Part shown: positions 8,353 through 18,358 of the stretch, one piece after another
Layout: every line of letters starts with the position of its first letter
Numbering within the stretch: position 1 is the stretch's first letter
Source: Bacteroidota bacterium
GTDB taxonomy: Bacteria; Bacteroidota; Bacteroidia; Bacteroidales; F082
Direction: 5' to 3'
NCBI GenBank assembly: GCA_003232915.1
Contig: QIKE01000125.1
Location: 1 to 41,583, forward strand
Length of the DNA stretch: 41,583 bases
Notes under the pieces: model-generated
Seen by the model: the letters and a program-made list of their open reading frames with translations, nothing else
Databases searched by the model: none
Told to the model about the DNA's origin: nothing
Translations under genes and position numbers: made by a program

Positions 8353-9849
8353 TTACTTTCGTTGTTCGTCGTTTCCTTTCAAAATAACAACAAACTCTTT
8401 CAAGTTAATAAGTTTCAATACAAAGGCAGTTGTAAGACCAAAAACAACCATTATTGTGGCATTAACATACCAACTTTCGGTGGAATATGCTCGTATCACA
8501 AATCCCGAAACCACCATAAGTGTAATGGCTGAAAAAAATCGTACGACAAAAGCCCGTGAAAAATCAAGTCGGAAATAATGAAAAGCAAGTATAAACTGCA
8601 GTAGAGCCGTTAACAATTGAGCCGTGAGGCTAGCATAAGCCGAGCCGATAGCATAGAAATGAGGTATAAGTAAAAAATTCATTCCGAGGTTGACGATAAG
8701 TCCCGAAAAAGCTATCAAATTCAATGCTTTTAGATTGTAGTTGGCAGTAAGCAAGGTGCCGAAAATATAATTGGATGAAATTGCCACAAAACTGAACATC
8801 AATAGGTTGAAGATGTGTTGCGCCTGATCAATCCTGTTAATGTAGTGTTGCAGACTCTCGCCTGTGTTTTGCGAATACATTAGAAGCATTATATCTTTAC
8901 CGAAAAATGCTGAAACAATAGCTACAAGCAGTGAACAGGTTATGATAATAGAAAAAGAAATTCTAACCATTCTAATTACCGATTGACCTTCATTTATCAT
9001 TTTAGAAAACAAGGGTAAAAGCAACACGGCAAACAGGTATGAAAAATTTTGTCCAGCATCAAGCAAACGGTAAGCCTGTGCATAAACACCCGATTGCTCG
9101 GCACCAAGGGGATCGGGCAACAGACGTTCAAGCAATACCGAATCAATACGGTTATAAAAACTCATTATTAGTATGAGTAGAGCAAAAGGGAGACTTTTTT
9201 TTATTATAAGATAAAAAAAATGATAGTTCCAATTAAGGCGAAGCCGACCCGATTTATTTAAAACTGCTATTAGGGCAATCAAAACCGTGAAACAATAAGC
9301 CAATGTTTGTGCATATACAAACCATTCTATTTTAAATTTTTGGCCAAATAAACCCGTCCAGAGCATAATACCGACAAAACAAATCATCAGAATTTTATCA
9401 AGCACCGACAGAAAGCTATCGGTTTTGAACAGAAGTAAACCCGAAATATTGGAACGTAGATAAAGGATAAAAGAAAGAAGAAACTGATTGAAACCAACCC
9501 ACCCAAGCAAATACAGTTGCCTTCCGCGATAACCGATAAGCATTCCAACTAGAAATACCAGTACGGCATAAAACACTCCGAGTAGCAATTTTAAACTCGC
9601 TATTCCCGCCAAATGCTTATTTAACAGTTGGTTATTCTGTGCAATATTTCTGTTATTGAAATTGGTGATGCCCAAATCAAGAAAAATAAAAAACAGAAAG
9701 GAAAAATTGAAAATTGAAAAGTAAAGGCCATATTCATTTGTTCCTACCACATTCTGCACCTGCCTATCAATACCAAGAATCCAAAAAGGTTTTACCAATA
9801 AGTTTAAAAAAAGCAATAATGCCAGATTTTTCAGAAATTTTTTGTGCAT
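8353..9849 (-). CDS. Polysaccharide flippase-like membrane protein (Wzx/MATE-related)
   Basis: 498 residues from the preferred ATG at 9849 (MHKKFLKNLALLLF). An in-frame upstream start at 9918 would add 23 hydrophobic residues and is less likely. The protein is hydrophobic throughout, with about 12-14 predicted membrane helices. The N-terminus has KPFWILGIDRQVQNVVG followed by EYGLYFSIFNFSFLF, as in the oligosaccharide flippase branch of the MOP superfamily. SYNRIDSVLLERLLP-like sequence (SFYNRIDSVLLERL) lies in the middle, at a typical position. It would move lipid-linked sugars across the inner membrane. It stands alone, with no glycosyltransferases beside it. It is divergent from the CLC gene, with about 100 bases between the two starts. 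Confidence 0.85.
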   Translation of the reverse strand: MHKKFLKNLALLLFLNLLVKPFWILGIDRQVQNVVGTNEYGLYFSIFNFSFLFFIFLDLGITNFNNRNIAQNNQLLNKHLAGIASLKLLLGVFYAVLVFLVGMLIGYRGRQLYLLGWVGFNQFLLSFILYLRSNISGLLLFKTDSFLSVLDKILMICFVGIMLWTGLFGQKFKIEWFVYAQTLAYCFTVLIALIAVLNKSGRLRLNWNYHFFYLIIKKSLPFALLILIMSFYNRIDSVLLERLLPDPLGAEQSGVYAQAYRLLDAGQNFSYLFAVLLLPLFSKMINEGQSVIRMVRISFSIIITCSLLVAIVSAFFGKDIMLLMYSQNTGESLQHYINRIDQAQHIFNLLMFSFVAISSNYIFGTLLTANYNLKALNLIAFSGLIVNLGMNFLLIPHFYAIGSAYASLTAQLLTALLQFILAFHYFRLDFSRAFVVRFFSAITLMVVSGFVIRAYSTESWYVNATIMVVFGLTTAFVLKLINLKEFVVILKGNDEQRK

Positions 9850-9953
9850 CAAGCAAAAGTATAAAAAGCAGGAAATTATTATAGCGCTAACAACAATGTT
9901 TTTTTTCAGCAATTGCAAAAATTTAATACCTTGTGCCTTTCAAAAGCAAACAG

Positions 9954-12035
9954 ATGATTTTCTTTACAAAAAAAAATTTTTGGCATAAAATTTATCGTCA
10001 TTTCATTGATTACGAAATGCGACAATTGCGAAGTTCCGAACATGCGTTTATGGTACTCATTGCGATTGTTATTGGAATTCTCGGAGGATTTGGTGCTATC
10101 TTTTTTCGTTTTGCCATCCGGTTTTTTCAGGCTTTAGCTTTCGGTTCATGGCATTACAATCTCGACTATATCATAGGGCTTCCTTGGTATATTAAATTGC
10201 TGGCGCCGGCGGCCGGTGGTTTGATAGTTGGCCCGATAGTTTTTTATTTTGCACGCGAAGCCAAGGGGCACGGTGTTCCCGAGGTTATGGAATCAATTAT
10301 ATTGCATGGTGGAGCTATGCGTCCGCGAGTGGTAATTGCTAAAATAACGGCATCCGCTGTAAGTATCGGATCGGGAGGATCGGTAGGACGTGAAGGGCCT
10401 ATCGTGCAAATAGGTTCCGCCATAGGCTCGGTTTTAGGTCAGTTTTTGAAAGTTAACGGTTCGCAATTGCGTACTTTTGTAGCTTGTGGCACCGCAGCAG
10501 GCATCGCAGCCACTTTTAACGCTCCTATTGCAGGGGCACTTTTTGCGATGGAAATAATACTCAGCGATTTTGCTTTTTCACAATTTAGTCCTATTGTTAT
10601 TTCATCGGTGGCGGCAACGGTTATATCGCGCCACTTTCTTGGCGATTTCCCTGCTTTCGTAATCCCTCACTACGAACTTGTTAGCGTGTGGGAAATGATT
10701 CCTTATGCCATACTTGGAGTGTTGGCAGCTTTTACCGCACTTTTGTTTATCAATATGCTTTACAAAACCGAAGATTTTTTTGACGCTTTAAGTATTCCAG
10801 GATGGATAAAACCTGTTGTGGGTGGCTTGATTATTGGAACTGCCGGTATTTTTTTTCCTCATATTTTCGGAGTTGGCTACGGCACTATCGACCTTGCCTT
10901 GGAAAGTAAGTTGACATGGTATTTTTTATTGTTACTTATTGTGTTAAAACTTTTTGCCACTTCAATAACCATTGGTTCGGGTGGTTCGGGTGGCGTTTTT
11001 GCCCCGTCGCTTTTCCTCGGTGCCAGTCTTGGCGGTTTGGTAGGTACTGTTGTTCATTTGCTTTTTCCTGCCTATTCGGCTACGGCAGGGGCCTATGCTC
11101 TTGTGGGAATGGGTGCGGTAGCTGCCGGTGCTATGCACGCCCCTATCACAGCTATCATTATTATTTTTGAATTAACCAATGATTATCGTATTATTCTTCC
11201 TCTTATGGTGGCTTGTATCATTAGTGTGTTGATTACTTCTCGATTTAAAAAAGACTCAATTTATACATTGAAACTTTCACGGCGCGGGCTTGATATTTTC
11301 AAACAAAAAGAAGCCAACATATTGAAAACGGTAAAAGTAGCCGACGTTATGAAAAAAAAAGTAACTAAAATTAAAGACAATACGCCTTTTAGCAAATTGA
11401 AACATATTGTACTAAACAACCATACCGATTATTTATATGTTGCCGATGAAACCGGCCACGTAAAAGGACTTATTTATGCCCGTAATATCGAACGCTTGAT
11501 ATATGGCTTTGAAAAGCCGGAAGAAAATGCTACCGCTAAAGATTTTTATGCTCCTATCACCTTTTATTTTACTCCAGATGATACACTTGATATTGTTTTA
11601 AAAGCCTTTGAAAGCTCTTCCCTAAACGAGTTTCCTGTGGTAGCAGATAAATACCGGCTAAAACTTATTGGTGCTGTTACCAAAGACAATGTTATTGCCG
11701 CTTACAACAAAGAAATGGTGCGACGTGATATGGTCGATACCGTTTCGGGCTATATTAGCTCGGCAGGTAGGCTTCGTAGAATAAAAATGGATAACGGACA
11801 GGAGATGACCGAAATTGAAGTGCCCGGTTCTTTTATCGGAAAAACTCTTCCCGAACTTGATTTGCGTAATAGAAACGGTGTGGAGGTAATATTGATTAAG
11901 CAAAACTACGATACTAAAACCAAAGAAAGACATCAGGTTATTACTCCTCGCCCCAATTATCATTTTCGATTTGGCGATTCCATTTTACTAATAGGTTTAA
12001 CTGAAAATATTGAAAAAGTCAAAGCTGTTAGATGA
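9954..12035 (+). CDS. CLC-family chloride channel/transporter with CBS and TrkA-C domains
   Basis: 693 residues from ATG 9954; an in-frame GTG at 9933 would add seven residues. The CLC membrane domain spans about 35-430. It shows GHGVP (105-109, where GSGIP is usual), GSVGREGP with the gating glutamate Glu147, and GSGGSGGVFAPS in the second half. At the position of the proton glutamate of E. coli CLC (Glu203), the sequence FAMEII places Ile201. This resembles channels, which have a non-acidic residue there, rather than H+/Cl- antiporters. Two CBS domains follow (about 450-590) and then a TrkA-C/RCK-C domain (about 610-693), pointing to nucleotide or ligand regulation. It is transcribed away from the flippase gene. 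Confidence 0.93.
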   Translation: MIFFTKKNFWHKIYRHFIDYEMRQLRSSEHAFMVLIAIVIGILGGFGAIFFRFAIRFFQALAFGSWHYNLDYIIGLPWYIKLLAPAAGGLIVGPIVFYFAREAKGHGVPEVMESIILHGGAMRPRVVIAKITASAVSIGSGGSVGREGPIVQIGSAIGSVLGQFLKVNGSQLRTFVACGTAAGIAATFNAPIAGALFAMEIILSDFAFSQFSPIVISSVAATVISRHFLGDFPAFVIPHYELVSVWEMIPYAILGVLAAFTALLFINMLYKTEDFFDALSIPGWIKPVVGGLIIGTAGIFFPHIFGVGYGTIDLALESKLTWYFLLLLIVLKLFATSITIGSGGSGGVFAPSLFLGASLGGLVGTVVHLLFPAYSATAGAYALVGMGAVAAGAMHAPITAIIIIFELTNDYRIILPLMVACIISVLITSRFKKDSIYTLKLSRRGLDIFKQKEANILKTVKVADVMKKKVTKIKDNTPFSKLKHIVLNNHTDYLYVADETGHVKGLIYARNIERLIYGFEKPEENATAKDFYAPITFYFTPDDTLDIVLKAFESSSLNEFPVVADKYRLKLIGAVTKDNVIAAYNKEMVRRDMVDTVSGYISSAGRLRRIKMDNGQEMTEIEVPGSFIGKTLPELDLRNRNGVEVILIKQNYDTKTKERHQVITPRPNYHFRFGDSILLIGLTENIEKVKAVR

Positions 12036-12048
12036 TTTTTGTATCGTG

Positions 12049-12155
12049 AAATTTCATTGATTAGGTGATAAGAGCATCTTAGTCTTAAGCGGGCGTGATA
12101 TTCATGGATAAAGTAAAATGGATTCATAAGATGCTAACGCAATCTAATGAAATTT
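12049..12155. repeat. Long imperfect inverted repeat downstream of the CLC gene
   Basis: The left arm has AAATTTCATT (12049-12058) and GCATCTTA (12074-12081). The right arm has TAAGATGC (12127-12134) and AATGAAATTT (12146-12155). Each pair is a perfect complement in the correct order, giving a 107-base imperfect hairpin with a loop of about 45 bases. It starts 13 bases after the CLC stop. It could act as a terminator, be a small mobile-element remnant, or be a structured RNA. No flanking target duplication is evident. Confidence 0.5.
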
Positions 12156-12719
12156 AAAAATTCCGGTAAATGGTTTTCCCAATTTCACTTAACGATTTTC
12201 AGCTTGTTAAAAAGCATTCGCTGATTGGCCGAAAAATAATTTACGCCTTTGTATTTGAAAGAATGACAGGCAGTTTTTGAAATGTATTGATCAAGAAGCC
12301 GGAAATGTCTCTGTGTGCAATATTTTTTTGTGGTACGGGAGTTTCAAAATAATATCGGCAACACTCATTGTATTAATCTTTAACATTTTCATTTTTGCAA
12401 TATTCGTAGCGGTTACAATTTACTGTTTCGAAACGTATTTCTTGCTTCCCTATAGAACAAATTCCGACAACGAAAAATAATGGTCATTGCCCCTCAACTT
12501 GAAGTGGCCTATGAGGCTTAGGATTATTTCATCATGTTTATTAAAACACAGTACGTTGCTGTCCAGCATATTATCAAATATTCGATCAAAAACGTATGAT
12601 TGTCAACGGTGAGCATATGGCTACAAAACAGTTGACGTATTTTATCAGTTTTACCTACTTTTCACTGGTATGAATCATCGGCCTGTGGTTTTCAACAGCC
12701 CTGTAAGCATATTTTTTAG
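12156..12719. other. Region without an intact gene, probably decayed coding DNA
   Basis: Short open stretches are present. One at 12277-12480 encodes a hydrophobic segment (67 codons) that could be part of the same lost membrane protein as the remnant at 12720-12956. None has convincing boundaries, and stops interrupt all frames. Confidence 0.35.
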
Positions 12720-12956
12720 CTTAAAGACGAGGCTATTTTCAATAAACCTTTCGGCTGGGATTTTGGAATTATGATTTCGCTGATGATTTTTATGATGGGC
12801 TATATGATTTGGGATCGCCGAACGGCCTTAAACCCCATCAGAGAAAAAGTGGAACAAAACATTCGTACGCAGGAAGATTTAAAAAATGTTTTGATTGAAT
12901 ATTCGAGAAAAGACCCGAAATTGGTAGATATTTTGCGTTCGTTCGGGATTTTTTGA
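12720..12956 (+). pseudogene. C-terminal remnant of a membrane protein
   Basis: After a TAG at 12717-12719 the frame is open for 78 codons to TGA 12954-12956. It reads as a coherent protein end: NKPFGWDFGIMISLMIF and then GYMIWDRRTALNPI form one membrane helix and a charged exit. A cytoplasmic helical tail follows, with EDLKNVLIEYSRKDPKL, ending ILRSFGIF. The upstream frame is broken by several stops, so only the C-terminal part survives. I do not recognise the family. An independent short gene starting at ATG 12771 is possible but less likely, because the coding-like signal begins upstream of it. Confidence 0.45.
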
Positions 12957-13341
12957 TGTTGAATTTTCTTTTGTGAAAAAATATTTCGGAAACATATCAA
13001 TTTCACGAATTTTTATTTTTCGCTTGCGGAAAACTATTCGTTTAATTCTTATAATTCAATGACTCCTCTTTACTTAAATGTGAGTAAATATTCAGCCGGT
13101 TCGTAATGCTAAATATCAACATGATACGATAAAATGGATTTAATGAATATTCAAATATTTTTCATAATAAAAATTTTATTTCATTGATATCCTATAGGTA
13201 ACATTTTGTTGTAATTTGGTTAAAAAATATTAATGCTGTAATATTCAATGTGTTAACTATGTCATTTCGGCTGAATAGTTACAAATGTGAAATATTATTT
13301 TACTAATAAATTCCATAAACCATTGATTTTATTTTAAAAGG
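12957..13341. other. AT-rich gap without a gene
   Basis: Very AT-rich sequence with stops in all frames. I see no promoter that could be assigned and no RNA gene. Confidence 0.4.
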
Positions 13342-13416
13342 TTCTTTATAAAACTGCATAGTACCCACGCACTTTTATAAAGAATCAATTCGTTAATACT
13401 TACGAAGCAATTGATT
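13342..13416. repeat. Two adjacent palindromes downstream of tRNA-Gln
   Basis: TTCTTTATAAAA (13342-13353) and TTTTATAAAGAA (13373-13384) form a perfect 12-bp stem with a 19-base loop. Immediately next, AATCAATT (13383-13390) and AATTGATT (13409-13416) form an 8-bp stem, extended internally by CGT (13391-13393) and ACG (13402-13404). The tRNA-Gln transcript runs on the minus strand toward these structures, so they could end it, about 290 bases away. They could also be transposon ends or part of a small RNA. Confidence 0.4.
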
Positions 13417-13706
13417 TCTAAAAATATTATGATTTTAACTTTGGCAATCACATAACTGCAAACTAAAAACAGTATGTAAAAAGAACCTGAAGAATTTTCA
13501 ATTCTAAAAATAAAGGTATTGCTTTGTGGATTTAAGGCTAAACTTTCCGAAAGATACCCTAAGCCGTTTCTGTTTCCTCTGGAATAATGCTCTCCCTGTT
13601 TAGCGACAGCTAACCTATTTGCACAATACAATTTTACTGGTGATCCATCGCATTGATAGAGAAAAGCGTCCTGTAATAACAAATATCACAGCACGCATAA
13701 ATAAGT

Positions 13707-13778
13707 TGCCCGACCAGGGTTCGAACCTGGACTCTTCTGATCCAGAGTCAGACGTGTTGCCAATTACACCATCGGGCA
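13707..13778 (-). tRNA. tRNA-Gln (anticodon CUG)
   Basis: 72 bases on the minus strand that fold as a cloverleaf. The acceptor stem pairs TGCCCGA at the 5' end (13778-13772) with TCGGGCA at the 3' end (13713-13707). The D arm contains GGTGTAATTGGCAAC. The anticodon stem TCTGA/TCAGA encloses the loop CTCTGGA, with anticodon CTG at 13745-13743. The T arm is CCAGGTTCGAACCTGG. The CCA end is not encoded. The 5' start and the anticodon both fit tRNA-Gln reading CAG. Confidence 0.95.
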
Positions 13779-14014
13779 ATGCGGGCGCAAAACTAAAAAA
13801 TATTTATGAAATGATATAATTTTTTATTATAAATAGTTTCAGCAAAAAAACTCCTTGTTTTTGATAGGCTTAGTCAGAAGACATCAATCTTGAGGTGTGA
13901 GAAGCTTTAAGTGCTTTGAGTTTACTAATAAATGCTTAATCCTCAAAGCGAGTGTAACGAGGAAATTGGCGCTTTCTAACAAGCACCAAGTAACTACACT
14001 TCACCCTTTTCGTT

Positions 14015-14022
14015 TACCTTTG
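14015..14022 (+). promoter_or_regulatory. Candidate -7 element for the OstA-like gene
   Basis: TACCTTTG matches TAnnTTTG and lies 19 bases before the TTG start at 14042. No good TTG -33 box is visible about 20 bases upstream, so this is only partly supported. Confidence 0.35.
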
Positions 14023-14041
14023 CCAAAACAAACGAATAAAT

Positions 14042-15577
14042 TTGAAAAAGCAACGACTAATATTAGCGGTATTTATTTTGTTAGGATTGTTCCCACACTT
14101 TGCTCTGGGACAAAATAAAACTACCGTATATATTGAGCATGCCGATTATTTGTCGTACAATGTAAAACTTGGTGCCGATATGCAACGTTTAATCGGACAC
14201 GTGAAATTGCGGCAAGATTCAACATTGTTTTATTGCGACAGCGCCTATTTAAATGGTAAAAAACGAAATTTCGAAGCCTTCGGAAATGTTCATATTGTTG
14301 TAAGCGATACTGTTAATGTGTATGGCAACAGGATGCACTACGAAGGAAAAACACGTGTGGCTGAATTGTTTGGCAATGTTAAACTTGTTGATAACAAAAC
14401 CGTTCTTACCACCGATCATTTGGTTTATAACCGGATTACGCAAATTGCTTTTTATACAACCGGCGGGATAATTGTAAGCGACTCGAACCGCCTAACAAGT
14501 AAAAAAGGTTATTACAATACCATAACAAAAATTTTTTATTTTAGAATTAATGTGGTTTTAAAAAATCCTAATACCGAAACATATTCAGATACATTGATTT
14601 ATAATTCGGGAACCAAAACAGCTTTTTTTGAAGGTCCTACAGTAATTCGTGGAAAAGAAAGCACAATTTATTGTGAAAAAGGCTGGTATAATACCGAAAA
14701 AGGCTTATCGAAAATTACTCGTCGTCCTTCAATTTGGAGTAATGAGCAATCAATTACAGCAGACAGCCTTAATTACAACAATGCTACTTATTACGGTGAA
14801 GCTTTCGGTAATGTTGAAATCCTCGACACTTCACATAACATTCTAATAAAAGGACACCTCGGTAAAATGTGGGATAAAAAAGGGCTTTCTTATGTTACCG
14901 ACAGCGCAATAGCTATTACTTACGACGACGAAGATTCGATGTTTGTACACGCCGATACTTTGTTTATGTATTTCGACAAAAATCGTCAGGCGAAGAAAAT
15001 GCTTGCGTATTACAAAGTGCGATTTTATCGGAAAGACCTTCAGGGAAAATGCGACTCGTTGGCCTACAGTATGAAAGACTCAACCATACGTATGTTTCGA
15101 AAACCTGTATTATGGTCGGGAAAAAACCAGCTTTCGGCTGATACTATTGTTATTGCTATTACACGTAATCAGGTCGATTCGCTGATTTTAACCAACAAAG
15201 CTTTTATTGTTTCACGCGACAGTACCGACACGTTTAACCAAATTAAAGGAAAAAATATGGTGGGACACTTTAAAGACAATGAGCTGGAAACCATAGATGT
15301 TGACGGCAATGCCGAGTCGGTGTATTATGTTCGTGATGATGACAAGTATTTGGTAGGAGTGAACAAAGAAGAAGCCAGTTTTATGATTATCAGGCTTAGA
15401 AATGATGAAATTTCAAACATAAGCTATCTTGAGCATGTTTCGGTAGTGATGTACCCCGAAAAAGATGTTCCAAATGAGGTTAAAAGGTTGAAAGGATTCG
15501 ACTGGAAAGTTGAACAGCGGCCAAAAAACAAATGGGACATATTTTGGAAAAATGGAGTGGAAAAGATGAAGGAATAA
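14042..15577 (+). CDS. OstA/LptA-like beta-jellyroll protein
   Basis: 511 residues starting at TTG 14042. The following MKKQRLILAVFILLGLFPHFA is a good signal peptide, cleaved near ALGQ, and no ATG gives a better start. The mature part consists of repeated strands with motifs such as GNVHIVVSD, GNVKLVDNKT and FGNVEILDTSH, and recurring Asp-Ser/Thr-Leu-X-Tyr segments (TLFYCDSAYL, TLIYNSGT, SLNYNNATY). This is the pattern of the OstA/LptA family, whose members form a beta-jellyroll bridge carrying lipopolysaccharide to the outer membrane. Bacteroidota have long OstA-like proteins of this size. A periplasmic role in LPS transport or outer-membrane assembly is inferred from the family. The helicase remnant follows in convergent orientation. 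Confidence 0.85.
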   Translation: MKKQRLILAVFILLGLFPHFALGQNKTTVYIEHADYLSYNVKLGADMQRLIGHVKLRQDSTLFYCDSAYLNGKKRNFEAFGNVHIVVSDTVNVYGNRMHYEGKTRVAELFGNVKLVDNKTVLTTDHLVYNRITQIAFYTTGGIIVSDSNRLTSKKGYYNTITKIFYFRINVVLKNPNTETYSDTLIYNSGTKTAFFEGPTVIRGKESTIYCEKGWYNTEKGLSKITRRPSIWSNEQSITADSLNYNNATYYGEAFGNVEILDTSHNILIKGHLGKMWDKKGLSYVTDSAIAITYDDEDSMFVHADTLFMYFDKNRQAKKMLAYYKVRFYRKDLQGKCDSLAYSMKDSTIRMFRKPVLWSGKNQLSADTIVIAITRNQVDSLILTNKAFIVSRDSTDTFNQIKGKNMVGHFKDNELETIDVDGNAESVYYVRDDDKYLVGVNKEEASFMIIRLRNDEISNISYLEHVSVVMYPEKDVPNEVKRLKGFDWKVEQRPKNKWDIFWKNGVEKMKE

Positions 15578-15663
15578 AAATATCGGGGAATGAGAATTAA
15601 TAATTAACGATTGAGTTTCTGCCTGCCGGAAGTTGTTTTTCCCCACAAATACCTTAAAAACGA

Positions 15664-17798
15664 TTATTTTATTTTGATTTTTGCTCTGCACCACGGGCAG
15701 AATTGAAATTCTGTGTTAAGCAGATACTTGCTTCCGGGGTACACCGGTATTTCGCTAATTATCGGATTCAAAGCTTCGGAATGAGTTACCGAAAACTTTC
15801 CCGGAATCTCGTCTATAAAACTTGATTCGTTACCTTTTCCGGTAAATAGAAAAAGTTCTTCTTTGGCATGGGTGAGAGCCACGTTAAATAACCGCCGCTC
15901 TTCTTCGTGTAGCACATCTTGATACGAACGTTTTATTACCTTAAAAATCCTTTCGTTGAGCTAAATGCCAGTAAAACCGCCATAACCTTCGGTAAATCCA
16001 GTGATAAATCCAGCGCACTTCAAGTCCTTTGGCGGCATGGATAGTTTTGCCATGTATCTTCAAGTTTTCGTTGGCAAGAGCCTGTTTATACAGGTAAAAC
16101 ATTTTACTGCGCCAATACAGCACCAAAATATCGTCGAGCACAAAACCGGGTGTTAGCCAGTTTTTTCACTTATAAGATAATCTACACTGTTGGCTTCGTA
16201 GTATGCCGAATAAATATTGATTTTTCGTTTCGACTTTTTGAAAGCTTTTATTTGTTTTTCGACTTTGAATTTGTTGCGGCTAATCAACTTGTTGCTGGTA
16301 TCAACAATATTTTTTACGTTGCGCTAGTTCCAGTCGAGTTTAACGATAGTGACTGGCTTAAAAGAGCGGTACAAATAGATGATGTAATTCATTTCTGAAC
16401 CCCGAAAGCCATAAATACTCTGCCAATCGTTGCCTACGCATAAAAGCTGGGTCTGTGGCGAGAAAATATTTTTTAGCAACTCTACCTGAAGATTGTTAAC
16501 GTCTTGAAATTCATTAACAAGGATGTCTTGATATTTCTCTTTGAAAAATTTACCAATTTCTTTTTGGTTTTTTAAAAGACGATTCGCTTTGATGATTAAA
16601 TCGTTAAAATCAAGATACGACTTGTTGGTGCAGTAGTTGTTGTATTTTTCTACAAACGGGCGACTTTAGGCATAAAACTCCATAACTTGTTCGTAAGAGT
16701 CGTTTTTGGCACGATGGCACCTTTTTCAAAGTTGGTATTTTCCACTTTCACCATATCACCAATATGCTACACTTACCGCAAAATATTTTTCAGGTTTTGA
16801 TGTAAGTTTCTAAATTCGTCTTCAAATAACAATCCCGAACAGAACCGGTAGTTTTCCTAAAGGTGCCCTTTCAAAATGGTTTCGAGCCGCCGGTTGAACA
16901 AGGCGATGTCTTTCATCACCAGCTCAAAAGTCTTCACCAAAAGCTTATCCGCTTTGCGAAACGGCTATTCTTTATTTTTCATTTTTCATTTTGTAGCTAC
17001 GGCTACTTAAGTTTTCTATGTAAAGGTTAGTTCGTGGTATATAAAAATCGGGCTTGAAATCGAAATCATGAAAATTCACTTTTGGTTCATATTTGTAGTT
17101 GACGTTATGGCGGTAAAGCCAGTCGGCAATGTGGCGCTCCCACTTCGAAAGAACTTCTTCGCCTCTCAAAGTGGTATATAGCTTGATATAGTTTCCGCAA
17201 TATCGGAAGTTTTCTTTGTGTAGCATGTCAACAAAATAGTAGAAAATATAGCGCTTTAGACGAAACGTATTTTCTATGTCTTCGCAAGCTACGATAAGTA
17301 CTTTTTGCAAAATCGTAAAATCTGTTTCCGGCACGTTTTGGTTTACACATCACGAATCGGTAAGTTTTTTATCACCGACTACTCTAAATCTATTATCGAA
17401 TTTGTTTGCTCCATAGTTGCGCAATAAGCTCTAGCTGAAACTCTGAAGAGTTTTGATAGTCAGTTTGTCGATCCATTTGTAAAGGCAGACATAGTCGTAT
17501 CTGATATGTTCTTTTTCCATAGTGCTCAACTGTTTGTCAACCATTATTTTAGCGTATTTTCAGTGGTATCACTTGATATTAACAAACGGTAGGCCATTTC
17601 GTTAGCTGCAATTTTAGTAAAAATAATATCAAGAATGTTAGCCGGTTTCACTTTTCTCTCCTGAACGAGCTATAAAATTTTTTATAGCAGCGTGCGTGTT
17701 TTTCCCGATCTAGAGGCAGCAAGCACAAGTACTCTTTTATCTTCGGACAAAACAACTTTTCGTTGGTTTTTGTTCAATGCTCGTATTGCGTCTTTCAT
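15664..17798 (-). pseudogene. Decayed UvrD/helicase-IV-like superfamily 1 DNA helicase
   Basis: From ATG 17798 the reading begins MKDAIRALNKNQRKVV. It reaches a Walker A region, VLVLAASRSGKTRTLL, followed by stops. A fragment at 17334-16972 has a nuclease-like insert with VLSKWERHIADWLYRH and FKPDFYIPRTNLYIE, as in helicase IV relatives. Further on come YLDFNDLIIKANRLL, the Walker B segment YQDILVNEFQD, then LLCVGNDWQSIYGFRGSEM and DTSNKLISRNKFKVEKQ. GKTIHAAKGLE is followed by a frameshift and a stop. The end EEERRLFNVALTHAKEELFLF leads to a CPWC zinc motif. More than ten stops and at least one frameshift are scattered over about 710 codons. The gene is dead but near full length. It is convergent with the OstA-like gene and directly downstream of cvpA. 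Confidence 0.9.
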
Positions 17799-17818
17799 CA
17801 AGCTATTTAAATGGGAAT

Positions 17819-18358
17819 TTAATACACTTTTTTTAGTATTTCTTCCTTGTCGGGAAGCTCAAATTTTAACTTCTTAAGGTCGAGATGCGAGTATAGCATC
17901 GGGGCTAACGAAGCTATCGGTGCGTAAAGAACAGATTTTGCAACAGCTTCTCTTTTAATGATATTGCGTCCGCTATCAAAATAATTAATGATAAATATCA
18001 ATATGCTAAGATACAAAGCTCCTTTTAAAATACCGAACAAAGCACCACCAAGTTTGTTGATGAAACCGAGCATTAGAATATTAATGAATTTTTCGACAAC
18101 TTTTCCAATGGCCAATACTACAATCACCACTGCAATAAACGTTACCACAAACGAAACTACAGCAAGATATTTTTGATCAATGTGGATATATGAAATGAGA
18201 AAATTGGCAGTAAGATCAGAAAAATAAAAAGCAAAATACAATCCTAAAATTAAGGCGGCAAGGGTGCTTATTTCGATGATAAATCCTTTTCTATAGCCTG
18301 TCCATCCAAAAAATAAAAGTGGGATTAACAACAACAGGTCAAGCAAATTAACGGTCAT
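17819..18358 (-). CDS. CvpA family membrane protein
   Basis: 179 residues with four hydrophobic segments at about 3-20, 28-50, 62-88 and 102-125. Characteristic features are DLLLLIPLLFFGWTGYRKGF at the start, then FINKLGGALFGILKGALYL, the conserved GxxxGxxxG-like helix of CvpA proteins. The C-terminus (LKKLKFELPDKEEILKKVY) is cytoplasmic and charged. E. coli CvpA is linked to colicin V export, and broader work links the family to envelope homeostasis; the role here is unknown. A possible -7 element, TAATTTTG on the minus strand (18392-18385), lies 27 bases upstream of the start. Confidence 0.88.
   Translation of the reverse strand: MTVNLLDLLLLIPLLFFGWTGYRKGFIIEISTLAALILGLYFAFYFSDLTANFLISYIHIDQKYLAVVSFVVTFIAVVIVVLAIGKVVEKFINILMLGFINKLGGALFGILKGALYLSILIFIINYFDSGRNIIKREAVAKSVLYAPIASLAPMLYSHLDLKKLKFELPDKEEILKKVY

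Noticed and set aside
12277-12480. 67-codon hydrophobic open frame
   Set aside because: It has no plausible start context and ends abruptly; at most it is part of the same lost membrane protein as 12720-12956.
13329-13682. 117-codon minus-strand open frame downstream of tRNA-Gln
   Set aside because: It starts at TTG, has no signal or domain pattern, and its 3' end runs through the two palindromes, so it is more likely fortuitous.
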